Shown in pieces: positions 53,960 to 64,000 of a DNA stretch of 64,000 bases; within the stretch, counting starts at the first letter, position 1, and each line of letters opens with the position of its first letter. This DNA comes from Pyropia yezoensis (lineage: Eukaryota > Rhodophyta > Bangiophyceae > Bangiales > Bangiaceae): NCBI GenBank assembly GCA_009829735.1, contig CM020618.1, forward strand, positions 23,297,346 through 23,361,345, written 5' to 3'. The notes beneath the pieces are model-generated. The model was given only the letters and a program-made list of their open reading frames with translations, was not told the DNA's origin and did no database searches. Both the position numbers and the translations under genes were made by a program.

Positions 53960-54058
53960 GTTGGCTGACGATCCGTATGACACGGTCCAAGTCCACCGTT
54001 CCTCTGAGACAGAGGGCCCCCTACACCCGGGTGCACCCGGAGGTAAAGTTTACCTCTG

Positions 54059-54076
54059 TCCCCTGCTGCTCGACCA
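54059..54076 (-). promoter_or_regulatory. B2 primer-binding site
   Basis: The minus strand reads TGGTCGAGCAGCAGGGGA two bases after the 5' LTR. It is a one-base variant of the B1 site and identical to the A2 site. Confidence 0.78.
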
Positions 54077-54078
54077 AA

Positions 54079-54547
54079 TGTGGCAAAAACCACATGCACA
54101 CACGGCACCCAAGTTGGGGCGGTGTGCAAGGGCTGCCTCCCGTGTCGGGGGAACCGCAAGAAGTGCAAGTCGCACACACTCTGTCCCTGTTGTGGGGAAA
54201 ACCCCCCACGGACAAACAAGAGGATGGTGTGTGGTCCAACAGTTTCTTGGTCGGGACGGGGACGCAGGGCCAAGCCCCGCTGTCCCTCCCCTTATCCCCC
54301 CAGGGTCCACTCAGAATCTCGTCACTCAGAATCTCCCACCCCAGCACCTGCCCACCGGGCCACACGAAAATTCAAGACGATAAATGCAGAAAACCCTCAA
54401 ATCCAGGTTGGACTTACTACTAAGCTAACTATCCCATACTTAGGGAATATGGACCCAAATGCAGGGGGAGGAACGGATCAGGCTAGTGGCCTGCCGTCCC
54501 TTGCATGGCACGTGTTGCCCCCCTACCTGGGGGTCAATAGTGCCACA
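54079..54547 (-). repeat. B2 5' LTR
   Basis: 469 bp, followed by CATAT (54548-54552), the duplicate of 21933-21937. Confidence 0.92.
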
Positions 54548-55838
54548 CATATCTCGCCCACACCTCAGGCGTAATCTTCGCGAACGCTTCCTCCGCGAAC
54601 TCTCGGAGCGATTCGAGGGAGCAGTCAGTATTCGCCCGCTTCAGGGACATCTTGGTGCTTCCCCATGCCATTTCAATAGGGTTGAGCTCGGAGTGCGCGA
54701 CGGGCGAAATCAAGACTGCGACGTCAAAGCGAGCAGCCAGGTCCTGGACCAGATACCGCGGGGCCGGTCGGTTGTCGTCCGCCTGCTTCTTCAGCTGTGC
54801 CCTCGTGCGCGTGGTCCGCCAGTGAGGTCCCAAGTCTTCCCGGACCAGACCGTGCCGCACCAGCCAATCGGCGTACTCCGCCTTGCGGAAGTGAGACAGG
54901 GCAGGGCGCGTGGCCTCGTTCCTGACCATGTGGTACGGCGCTCGGTCGATCACAAGAACACCGCCACGGATCTTGGGTAGGACAGACTCCTCCAACCATC
55001 TCAGCCACGAGGCCGAGTTCATCTCGGAATGGTAGTCCCCGCCGTTCTTCTTGCCCACAAACACCCACGCGGCACCGTCCACCAGCCCAGTCTCGCGAGA
55101 GCCCACGTGGGCCACAATAATGCGAGCGCCCTTCCCAGACGGCACGTTCAGGCGGGAGCGCGTGTCGCCATCGTTCCAGCTGCGATAGGTAGTCATGTTC
55201 TTGTTCAGCCACGTCTCGTCCGTGTAGTAGATCGTCCGCCCCTCCGCCCGGTACTTCCGCACTGTGTCGATGAATTCGTTCTGCTGCCGCCGCACCGACG
55301 GGCTCTCGCGTGCGACGTCGTCGTGATTGGGCCCACGGCTAAAAGAGAAGCCAATGTCCTGGAGCGCTCGGTGCACTGTAGCACGTGTCCAAATATAGCG
55401 CTCGCCACCCCCACTGCCCTCGGCGCCGCCAGCCGCATCAGGGCCGGTCTCCTCAGCACCCGAGAGGACTTCGAGAGTGCTGTCAAGAGTCGGGAGAGTG
55501 CGGTTGTGGTACTGCGAACAGATCGCCTCCCGCAAACGCGCTAGCTCCTCGGCTGGCACCCGCCGCGCAGACCGACGGGTCTCCGTGGCACCCTCCCCAA
55601 GCAGGGCCGCTCGGTGAGCGTCGTTGCACACGCGACTCACAGAAGCGGTGCTCAGCCCCGTGGCAAGAGCGGTTCGCTCAGCCGGCCGGTCGCGCAGCTC
55701 CGCACGTCGGTTGCGCATCTCCCGCTCGAAAATCGCACGCACACTGAGCACCACGGCGGCATTTCCAGCGTGGATGCTACGCAGTGCCCGAGCCCTCTTA
55801 CCCCCTCCCTGTGCGGCGATCGCGCGACCACGCGGCAT
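54548..55838 (-). CDS. Tc1/IS630-type DDE transposase, long-spaced (DD90E), 3' end displaced
   Basis: The start is the ATG at 55838 (MPRGRAIAAQ). An N-terminal helix-turn-helix region (ALATGLSTASVSRV) is followed by a second DNA-binding part (RATVHRALQDIGFSF). The catalytic domain has IYYTDETWLNK (first Asp), VLVIDRAPYH (second Asp; the usual DNAPYH reads DRAPYH) and HSELNPIEMAW (Glu). About 90 residues separate the second Asp and the Glu, far more than the 34 of typical Tc1, but like the long-spaced DD82E (Sailor-type) group. All three catalytic residues are present. B2 interrupts the gene after PEVWARY; the last about 45 codons are at 21790-21937. As it stands the gene is broken by insertion. 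Confidence 0.85.
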
Positions 55839-56459
55839 CCTGACAGGTTGCCGCACAGGCTCCGGTCAAGCGAGGGCGTTCCGCGATCACGCTGGCAGAC
55901 CCGTCAGGCGGAAGCGCCGGTCCGTGACGTGGAGCAGATCTGTGGCAGCTGAGGGACAGTTGGGGCGGGCAACAGAACCGCCTAACGGGCGACCAGAAAT
56001 CTTCAAAAAAAAAAAAAAAAAGGCGCGCAACTGGTTGGGAATGTAGCCCCCCATCGATCTTCTGCACTTTTTGTCCGCCTGATCTGGGGCGAGATAAATG
56101 CCGCACGGACTGACGCTTCACTGCCTAAACTGCCGCACTGGGCATGGTTCCCGAGCAACATTGACGCGGCAACTTCGACACGAGCTTCGTAGCCCATATT
56201 GCGCCCTTTCGACATCGTCAGAACTTGGTTTTTGCAGATCATCGAGATTTTATTGCACACTGAGTCCGGAATGACGACAAAAACGATACCCTGATGTTCT
56301 TCCTCGACGTACGGCTGAAGTCAGTTGGAAGCGTACGTGGGCCGAACATACATTAAAAAAAACGCCCGTGAGTTCCTCTTTCGAATGGTGTGCCAAGCGG
56401 GTCTGTGCGGGGGGCACAAGTTCATCAGTACTGCCGTCAATGGTGGGACGTTCCCATCG
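55839..56459. other. 5' non-coding part of the DNA transposon
   Basis: This lies between the transposase start and the right terminal repeat. It holds a run of about 17 A at 56005-56021. An 85-codon open frame on the minus strand (56003-56260) has no known motif. No promoter could be assigned with confidence. Confidence 0.5.
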
Positions 56460-56483
56460 ATCTTAATGCGTGAGATCCACCTT
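56460..56483 (-). repeat. Right terminal inverted repeat of the DNA transposon
   Basis: The minus strand begins AAGGTGGATCTCACGCA and ends AAGAT, the partner of 1234-1257. TA at 56484-56485 is the target duplication. Confidence 0.85.
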
Positions 56484-56604
56484 TAGTTTGCCTAAGCCTG
56501 CCTCGACTTAGTAAACCTAAGTCTTGCCTGATGCATGTCACACCCTACTTTTAGTAGGTCTAAGTCCCACCCCCCAACAGCCGAAGTCGGTGCCGGTTGA
56601 GTTG

Positions 56605-59600
56605 TTACAGTAGGCGCTGTCGCCTCATGTATGGCATGGGGATCTGGCGGGGCATCTTAGCCGCCTGTTCCCAGGTTGGAGAGTCGTATCTGAACCACAT
56701 TACCTTGACGTACCAGGGTTCTGGTAGGTCTGGGTCGGTATGTTCAACGATGCTCTCTACCTGGTATGGGATTCCATCCGGGCCCACGGGTTCATCTGAC
56801 CGCTGGGGGGTAAGAGCCTCATGTAGCAACCCAGCGGGTACCGGCTGAGGTTGTTTCGGCTTCGGTGGCGGTGCGAAATCATTCATGCTGATGCGTCGTA
56901 TCTCTGTGTCGGATTGCAACATGGCAGAGTTTTCATCTCTGTGTAGGACCTGGTACGGTCCCTTGACCGGTTGCATGCGTGTATCCTGGGAACCTCTGGT
57001 GTCGGGTATACACCCAGTCACCTGTTACCAGGGTCGCGTTGCGCACTCGTAGTTGGGCGTCGAAGTTCTTCTTGCACCAAAAATGCGTTCGGTCAAGGGC
57101 CCCCTTGGGCTTAGGGATCATCCACGATAGCTAGGCCAAAAAACTAGATGGATCCGTTTGGCTGGTCGGCCATTTGGTGTATCATACCGAATGCACCTGC
57201 CCGGTGGCAGGGTCAGGTTCCCCACGCCCATATGCATGACCCACTCCACTGGGGCAATGTTCGTGCTCCGGTGTGGCATGGAAATGCATGCCCGGGTCAG
57301 TACGGACAGAAGCCTCTCCAATGTGTTCGTGTGCTCGGCTACTTAGCACTGTTGTATTTTGACGATAGTACGGTTGAACTGTTCCACCTGTCCGTTGGTT
57401 TGTGGGTGGTAGTCAGAAGCCGGACGAGGCTCGATACCGAACATGCCCATGACCTTGGTGCAGAATGCCGACGTGAGGTTAGCTCCGTTATCGGAGAGGA
57501 GTTGCTTTATGACTCCGTATGCACGGACCCAGAGGTCAACCACTGCGTTCATGATTGTGTAGACCGTGTCGTCCGGAATGGCTGCCGCTCGGGACAGCCT
57601 CCGGAAGCGGTCGGACATGACCAGGATGTACCTGCTTCCCTCTTCAGTTACGGGAAGAGGTCCGAGTATGTCGATAGCGACTTGCTTGTTGGGCCCATTG
57701 GGCGCGAACAGTTTCTTGGCGGAAGCCCGTTTATGAAGACTCATACGGTTACGTGCGAAAGGGTGACACCCCCGTACGTGGTCGACTACGTCGGTAGCCA
57801 TTGTTGGCCAGTAGAAGAACCTTAGCACGGCTGCGAACATACGTGAACCCCCCGGGTGTCCGTCTGTGGGGTGTGAGTGTTCTCGTTCCATCACGGCTTG
57901 CCGTAGGGATACGGGGACCACAACCGCGTGCCATCCGTCGGCGGGTGCCCGCTGGTATGTGAGTCCATCCTCATTCTCGGAGAATATGCCTGCCGTTCTA
58001 GCCAGAAGGACAGCGCGGTGGCGTCTACAAACATAGTTATTCGCCTGTGCCTTGCGGAAGTCCACGAGGGTTAGAGGGCACGCCGAGTGGGCCATGGTAT
58101 GGTCAACTATACCTTAGGTCGCATTGCCCACCATGCATACCTGTACTTCCGGGATGTCCTCGTCTACCGGCCGGATATTCCCGCTCGATGTGTCGAGGCG
58201 AGACAGAGCATCTCCCAGATGGTGGGTGGCGCCGGCTTTACACATGGTCCGGTAGTCTTGCTCGGCCATCTTTAGCCGCCATCGGGCCATCCGACCATGG
58301 CTGTCGGAGTCCTTGTCGCCAAGGTTGAGGAGCCGTCGTAAAAGTTCGTGGTCGGACCTCACGATAAACCTGGAACCTTCCAGGAATGGCCGGAGCAGTC
58401 GTACTGCCCATATCACTCCGAGGCAATCGCGCCCGGTGGCGCTATAGTTACGCTCAGCCGGGTTGAGTGTCCGGCTGAAGTAGCCTACTGGATGTAGGTC
58501 CGGGATAGCGCTATCGGTACTGATGAGCGCGTCTCCCTGTAGCAAGGTGCATCCCACCTGGGTGTCGCATGTATCGACATCAATGACGAAAGTTCCGCGT
58601 CTATGCGGCAACGCAAAGACGGGTGGGGACAGCAGGGCCTGCTTCAGCAACTCGAATTTTTTCTCCTCGCTGGGCAAAGGGGGTTGGAGTTTCTTTGGCA
58701 AAGTGCTGTTCGTCAGAACCGTCAACGGCTTGGCTGTAAGGGCGAAGTTCTTGACGAACCGTCGGTACACGTTACACATTCCCAGAAGCTCTTGAGCTCT
58801 GTCTGGGTGTTCGGGTATCGAGCATCCTGGAGAGCCTGGGTATTGGCTTCGAGTACACCCAGCTTGCCTGGGGTTATCTGGTGACCCAGACGCTCCACAG
58901 TATGTTGAAAGAAGCCATACTTCGTAAGTCGCCGGGTTACCCCGGCGTTCTTCAAGAGGGTGAGTACATCATCGACGTGTTGGACATGGTCATCCATGTT
59001 ACGCGAGAAGACGATGCCATCGTCGAGGTACACAAGGCAGTTGCGCCACTTCACTACCTACAGTAAGTGTCGATGGCCCGCTGGAATGTCGCGGGTGCGT
59101 TGGACAGTCCGAAGGCGATTCTTGGGAACTCGGTACACTCCACTGTGACAGACAAACGCTGTCTTGAGGATATCCTTCTCGGCCACTGGGATCTGCCAGT
59201 ACCCGGCATTGCAATCGATAGTGGTAAACACTGTGGCCTCTTCCAGGGTGTCCATGCACTCATCCATCCTTGGTAAAGGGTATGAGTCCTTCTCAGTTAC
59301 CAAGTTGAGGCGTCCATAATCGATGCAGAATCGAACGGTATTTGATCCTTCTTCGGTACGGTGACGACTGCGGCACCCCATTCCGACATAGAGGAATCGA
59401 ATCACCTTGGCGTCAGTCATCCTCTTCACTTCCCCATCAAAAACCTCTCGTTGCATAGGTCCCGCTCGGTGGAGCTGCGACCGAACGGGTCGTGCGCCTG
59501 GTACCAGGTCTATACGATGATGGGTCGCCCCAATGGTGCCTATGGCTCCGCCTGTCCACATGATGTCATGCTCTTTTAGCATTTATCGTACCACTTCGGC

Positions 59601-60600
59601 TACCGAAGGGGGAAGGTGGTCGAGGTCAGCCTCGGCTAAAGCCTTCAAGACCTCTTAGTCCTTCGGTGGAATTTCCGCCGGGACTGGTGCTCTACTAGGC
59701 TTCTCACTGTCGGGGTTTTCCCGTGCGGGGGTCTCAGCAACCGCCAGTTTCTCAAGTGGTCCCACTTGCCCGTCCCCGTTAGGGGTGCGGATGTCTCTCT
59801 CGTAGAGTTCGCCTATTCTGAGAATAGTCCCTTTCAGGAGGTTAGCGGCACTACGGCGATAGTTCGCCATGACGAGCAGTCATGACCCCCCGGCCGGGAG
59901 GTCTACGATACCGTTGACCATGGTCAATCCATGGCGTTTGTAGGTGCGCAGTTTGGACTGGACTGTGCAGACTCCTACGAGGTCGCAGTAAGCCGGGAGT
60001 ACCGTCTCTGACGAGGGCTCAAAGCGAGTTCGCTTGGCCAGTCAAAGTGTATTTGATTCTACGCTCGCCTACACCTCGGCCACGTCAGAATGGCTCCCTT
60101 TCAGCGTCAGGTCCCTGACGATAGCCTTCTGTCCTCGCTTAGTACCTTCGGCTTCTTGTAGCTCGACGGTCCTCCGGCGTGGCCGGATTTTATTTACGTG
60201 AACGTTCATGAAGGTCCACCGGAGTATGTAAGGTACCGCTAGGGTGTCACACACCCGGAAGTTACCTTCCATAGTGAGGTCCCCTATCGTGACCAGCAGC
60301 TGTATCGCTACTGTGGTGCGGATGGGCCGACCGCTCGCGCCCGTGATCGTGGGTCCCCGTGTCACTCTGACTCGTGGGAGCCATTTGTCCGGGAGGGTAT
60401 CCGTCCGTACAATGTTCGGTACCGCCCCCGTATCCAGTACGGGGAAGTACAATCGCGTCGACTGGGGGTCAACCCCTAGTGTGGCTGATACCTTGAAGCT
60501 CTCCAAGGTGAACAGTACGTGGCCCACACCGATATCCGGTGGACCTCGGGTGTCCTGGACAGAGCACTTGGCTGGATCCGAGTGACGGGGCTTCCCGCTC
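56605..60600 (-). pseudogene. A2 pol
   Basis: Decayed copy of the A1 pol. It has protease (LDTGAVPN region near 60430), reverse transcriptase (FCIDYGRLN, YLDDGIVFS), RNase H, integrase (AIDILGPL, LSDNGAN, NGQVEQFN) and the chromodomain end. Many breaks are present. Confidence 0.85.
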
Positions 60601-60781
60601 TTACTTCCCCATCTCCTTGGGGGTTGCTCATCGGCCCCTTAAATCAGCGTCGTCGGAGTAGGAAGGTGTACCCGGGGATCCATGTGGCGCCGGCTCAGCC
60701 GCGCTATCCGCGGGGCCTTGCCCGCGGCCGTACAGGATGATACGCTCGGGTTGCCCGAGAGACCCCGACTTAACCTTCCGT

Positions 60782-62973
60782 TTACCCGTTTCCCGCCGTT
60801 CGCGGGGTAGCCTCCTCCTGGGTATCCGTCAGAGGGGGTTCCCCCTTAACGGCCAGTACTCCTCCTTGGGACTGCTGCCGGCTCGGGTCGGGTTCCGGTG
60901 CGTCGACCGGTGCTCTGGCGGTATAACCCCCAGTGGCTGCCGTACGTTGCGCTGCTGCCCATCGAGACTCCTCCGGGATGAGTGGGCATGAGGAAACCTT
61001 GTGCTGGGGATCCCCGCACAAAGTATACCCACATGTTCCGGCACTGCCGGTTATACGCGTCGAAGTGGCCCCATAGCTACGCGTGACTGCACGGGATACA
61101 CGGCTGCTTGCTCCCTGGCAGGTCGTGGCTCCTTGGGTCAGGCGGAACATGGACTCCCCAACCCGATTGGGCCTGCCCGCAATCTGCGGAGGTGTCACCG
61201 CACGTACGCCCACATCTGCATGATTTGATGGGGGTTCCCCGTAATCGGGGCGTACCCTTTCGTCCGTATATACGGATCGCGCCGTCGGGCAACCTCGTTG
61301 ACGTGAAACTGGGTCCCCGCCTGGCCAATGTAGGCCAGCGTTCCCTCTTCATCAATGATGGGTGTCTCAGGTAGCAGCAGGTGGCCCTGTTGGTCGACCA
61401 GGGGTTGTTACTCATCTTGGGAGGGGTACCCGGTCGGGTCCTGTACTGGTGCGACCTTACGTTCCACCTTCTCCTACTTCAGTACCGGAGTAAGGCTGAT
61501 CTTGCTTCCGTCATCATTGGGCTTCGGGGCTAGGGCATACTCCCGGTGAAGCACCCGGTAGGCATCCCGCAGGGGCTTGAACATGTGCATCAGTCGACTG
61601 AAGTTCGTTCGTGCCGAATTGGCTCCTCGTGCGGATATTCGCACGTAGTTGGGTACTCCTGCGAGCAGGATTGCCCGTCGCTCATTTTCTCCCAGGAGTT
61701 TCCCCAGCTGGTAGTCGATCTCTTGGAATCGGCGTCCGAACGTCTTATCATCGCCCCAGGACTGGGCGGTCGCGGTGCGAAGCGCCCGGTAGCGGTCTTC
61801 GCACTTGTCCTCACTGAGGTAGCCGCTCAGCAGCTCCTTGAGAATTCCATGGTAATCCATGGGCGTGGCGGCCACCCTCATTCCCGGCATCGGGGATGCC
61901 TGGCGAAAGATGCCTCGTACCTGTTCATCAACGAAGAACGGGAGAATCTCCAGGGCTAGCCCTTCGTTAACGAGTGCCTTGTCCGTGGCTGCATTGAAGC
62001 TGGTCAAGAAGCCGATGACTGCCAACGGACGTCCGTTCGGACCTCCGAACATCGGAACTCCCTTCATCAGGGTCTGCATAGATCGGCTAGCATGATGCAA
62101 GGTGTTACGCATGGATTCCGATGCGAGGGTAGTACGGTCCTCCAAACGGTAACGTTCTGGAGTCAGTACTGACCGGAAGACGTCGTTGACAATCTCCGTA
62201 TCCGCCTCCTGGGTATCCAGTCGCTTGGCCAGGTGGTGAGTGAACTCATCCGACTCCACGCGCTTCAGTAGACTCGCAGTAGCTTGCGCGGCCATGGACT
62301 GAACCAGTGAGGCTGGTACCTCTTTGCGTGGTCGCCTCGGGCTCCCGAGTCACTTGACTTCCTTCTTAAGGCTACTGGGAAAGGGTAGCACCCCCTTCGA
62401 TGGCAGATTCCGCTCCGGCGTAAGCATCTGCTGGGCCGTTTCCAGGAGTCTACTCCGGGTATGCCGGGCGCAGCGCTCCGTGTGGCTCCGTCTCAACTCG
62501 GCAGACGAGTTGGATCCAAAACCTGCCGTGTCCGGGGCTTGCCCAGTATACGCTGCGCCGAGGCCAAGCCCAGTGGACTTAGAAGTTAGTCCCGCCGGTT
62601 TGAACCGTAGCGGTATAGGAGGAATACGACGGGGTCCCGTCGTGTGGCGTGTTGACAACAACACCGCCATGGCGTCCACCGTTCGCTGTTGACGGGCGTC
62701 GAGTCCGGAAAACGGAGCCTCGATGCGGGCCAACTATGCCATCAGGGAATCCCCTTGTGAAGGTGGAGGCCAAGTGATCTCTGCCGACGACAGTCGAGGC
62801 GGGCGTACGCGCCCTGCCCTCCGAGCTGTACAGAACGTCGATCCGGCACCGGATGGCATCGGCATCTCAATCTTGTCGATCCGGGTGCCGGTCCCGGATC
62901 TCGTGATCGCCTCCCGGATCAGTGTCGACCCCGCTCCGTCATCTTGAATGTTCTCCGTCTCTTGGGTAGACAT
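60782..62973 (-). pseudogene. A2 gag
   Basis: The start ATG (MSTQETENIQ) is conserved with A1. The capsid-like region (FGGPNGRPLAVIGFL, RISARGANSARTNFSRL) is largely preserved. The zinc knuckle at the C-terminal end reads C-x4-C-GDPQ-H-KVSS-C. Several breaks are present. Confidence 0.8.
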
Positions 62974-63179
62974 AGTCACAATCATTCAACCGACGTAACG
63001 GTCACCGCAAAGAAGAGAGCGAGGGGGTAGGCTGTGTGACGGTACAACTCAACGCAGTCAAACGCGAGAGCTCAACACAGTCAAACAGACCGCAACACCA
63101 CGGATACAAGAAAAGGACCGGCTCCCTATCCGTGTGCTATGGCCGAAGACGGCGTCACCACTAGTGTGACCGAAACCCG

Positions 63180-63197
63180 TCCCCTGCTGCTCGACCA
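63180..63197 (-). promoter_or_regulatory. A2 primer-binding site
   Basis: The minus strand reads TGGTCGAGCAGCAGGGGA one base after the 5' LTR, the same variant as in B2. Confidence 0.77.
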
Positions 63198-63198
63198 A

Positions 63199-63559
63199 TG
63201 TAGCACAATAGGGATCCGGTACTCGTGCACTCTCAGGGAACACTCACCAGGGGGGATCGGCAGCAAAGTCACCGGGAGGCCAAAGTTGCTGTCCTTGGAG
63301 CACAAGCCACGGGAGCAAGATGGTAGCCCAAATGGGAGGGGATTGTTCTTCTAACATGGCCGGGGGTGGATTCGCCGCCGGCACCCCTCGTGACAAACCC
63401 ACGGAGACGACAATAACTACCTTCCACCGCAAGATGCAAGTCTCTCTGGTTAAGGGAGCTCGTAGATACGATAACCAAAGCGAGCTCCGACTTGACAGCT
63501 AAGGGTTAGATGTCATCCCCCTAAATTAGGGTCGCAATACTGTCATCCATGTTGCTTCA
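63199..63559 (-). repeat. A2 5' LTR
   Basis: 361 bp opening TGTAGCACAATAGGGATCC and closing TGCTTCA. It is clearly more diverged from the A1 LTRs than they are from each other. Confidence 0.85.
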
Positions 63560-64000
63560 GTTCGCCCCCTTTCTACCCTTCAACCCACCATTACTCCCCC
63601 GCCACACCAGCCAGCCGCAGCGGACGGCGTCGCGGCTGGCACGGCGGCTGCCCTCGCCGCTGATGGTGGCGGGCGTCGAGTGGCACAGGGATTGGCCCCC
63701 TTTCCCCCATCCCACCCAGCAGTCCACCCCCTCGAACGCCGGCGAGCCGAGGCGGGCGGCGCGGCTGTGCACTTTTGCTGGTGTGGCCGGTCAGCGCCGC
63801 CGGGTTATGCCCATCCGCCCTGTAGCGTAATGGAACCCAGGTTCCCAAAACTACAAACCGCAAACACACACACAGAGACCACAGTCCAAAGCCCAGGAAG
63901 GAACAGGTAAGAGCCCGTGCTGATCCTATCGCGCGCCACGGTACGAGGCAAAGGAAAACCCGACAAAAGCCCGAGGGAGAAGAAATCCAAAGGACTATTT
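63560..64000. other. Flank outside A2, no gene recognised
   Basis: This is the only stretch at the right edge outside all recognised elements. It has pyrimidine-rich and GC-rich parts, a CACACACACA run near 63867, and short open frames without known motifs. It may be host DNA or a still older element. Confidence 0.4.

Larger units (their letters stand above)
21938..54547 (-). mobile_element. B2 Ty3/Gypsy LTR retrotransposon (contains C)
   Basis: The LTRs at 21938-22406 and 54079-54547 (469 bp each) are flanked by CATAT on both sides. The element's own sequence, 21938-28563 plus 51918-54547, totals about 9.26 kb, matching B1 (9238 bp). It reads right to left. Element C lies in its pol leader, with the ACTCC duplication. 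By eye the LTRs differ at about a dozen positions (about 2.5%), so B2 is older than B1. The convergent ORF and gag are open; pol is split by C and has a few further breaks. Confidence 0.9.
1234..56483 (-). mobile_element. Tc1/mariner/IS630-type DNA transposon, split by nested insertions
   Basis: The two ends are matching inverted repeats (1234-1257 and 56460-56483) flanked by TA on both sides, the hallmark of this superfamily. Deleting the interval restores the CTTAG-repeat sequence of the A2 element. The transposon's own sequence is only about 2.65 kb: 1234-1799, 21790-21937 and 54553-56483. The rest is A1 and B2 with their own inserts. The transposase lies on the minus strand, so the transposon's 3' end is on the left. 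Known for the family: cut-and-paste movement into TA. Inferred: it landed in A2 first and was later hit by the LTR elements. Confidence 0.8.
56484..63559 (-). mobile_element. A2 Ty3/Gypsy LTR element, 5' part (old fossil)
   Basis: It contains the 5' LTR (63199-63559), primer-binding site, gag and pol of an A-family element collinear with A1. It joins at its left end to the CTTAG repeat zone; the rest is at 1-1233. Coding parts are broken in more than ten places and the LTR is clearly diverged from A1, so this is the oldest layer of the window. Confidence 0.87.

Noticed and set aside
63560-64000. Host gene start at the right edge
   Set aside because: Open frames of 60-93 codons on both strands overlap one another, show no motif and share the bias of GC-rich DNA; nothing supports a gene.

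Overview
The window is GC-rich eukaryotic DNA made almost entirely of nested transposable elements. There are three related families of chromodomain-bearing Ty3/Gypsy LTR retrotransposons (called A, B and C here), one long-spaced Tc1/mariner/IS630 DNA transposon, a 500-base assembly gap, and about 4.3 kb of other DNA that may be host. No rRNA, tRNA, CRISPR array or intact host gene was found. A GC-rich alga (for example a bangiophyte red alga) or another compact protist would fit, but the sequence itself does not settle the organism.

Layout. The nesting can be read from target-site duplications and from sequence that resumes across insertions. The oldest layer is an A-family element, A2 (minus strand). 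Its 5' LTR is at 63199-63559, its gag and pol at 56605-62973, and its 3' part reappears at 1-1233, running off the left edge. So everything from 1 to 63559 lies inside A2. A DNA transposon (terminal inverted repeats 1234-1257 and 56460-56483, flanked by TA) sits inside A2. A1 (1800-21789, minus) and B2 (21938-54547, minus, CATAT duplication) sit inside the DNA transposon and split its transposase gene. B1 (10008-19245, plus, CATAC duplication) sits inside the gag of A1. C (28564 to 51912, minus, ACTCC duplication) sits inside B2. Element C is present nearly twice: 28531-37406 and 42231-51112 are near-identical direct copies, separated by the gap and by unrelated sequence 37907-42230. This looks like an assembly artefact.

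Gene logic. Each LTR family has a sense gag (zinc knuckle) and pol (protease, reverse transcriptase, RNase H, integrase, chromodomain), plus a large ORF on the opposite strand between pol and the 3' LTR. That ORF converges on pol. The convergent ORFs of A (789 codons), B and C encode proteins that can be aligned by eye over a core of about 120-150 residues, with different proline-, acid- or arginine/serine-rich tails. All three families also share one primer-binding site, TGGTGGAGCAGCAGGGGA or a one-base variant. The conserved convergent gene is the best candidate here for an undescribed system; its function is unknown.

By-eye LTR divergence suggests B1 is youngest (about 1%). A1, B2 and C are each about 2-2.5%, and A2 is much older.
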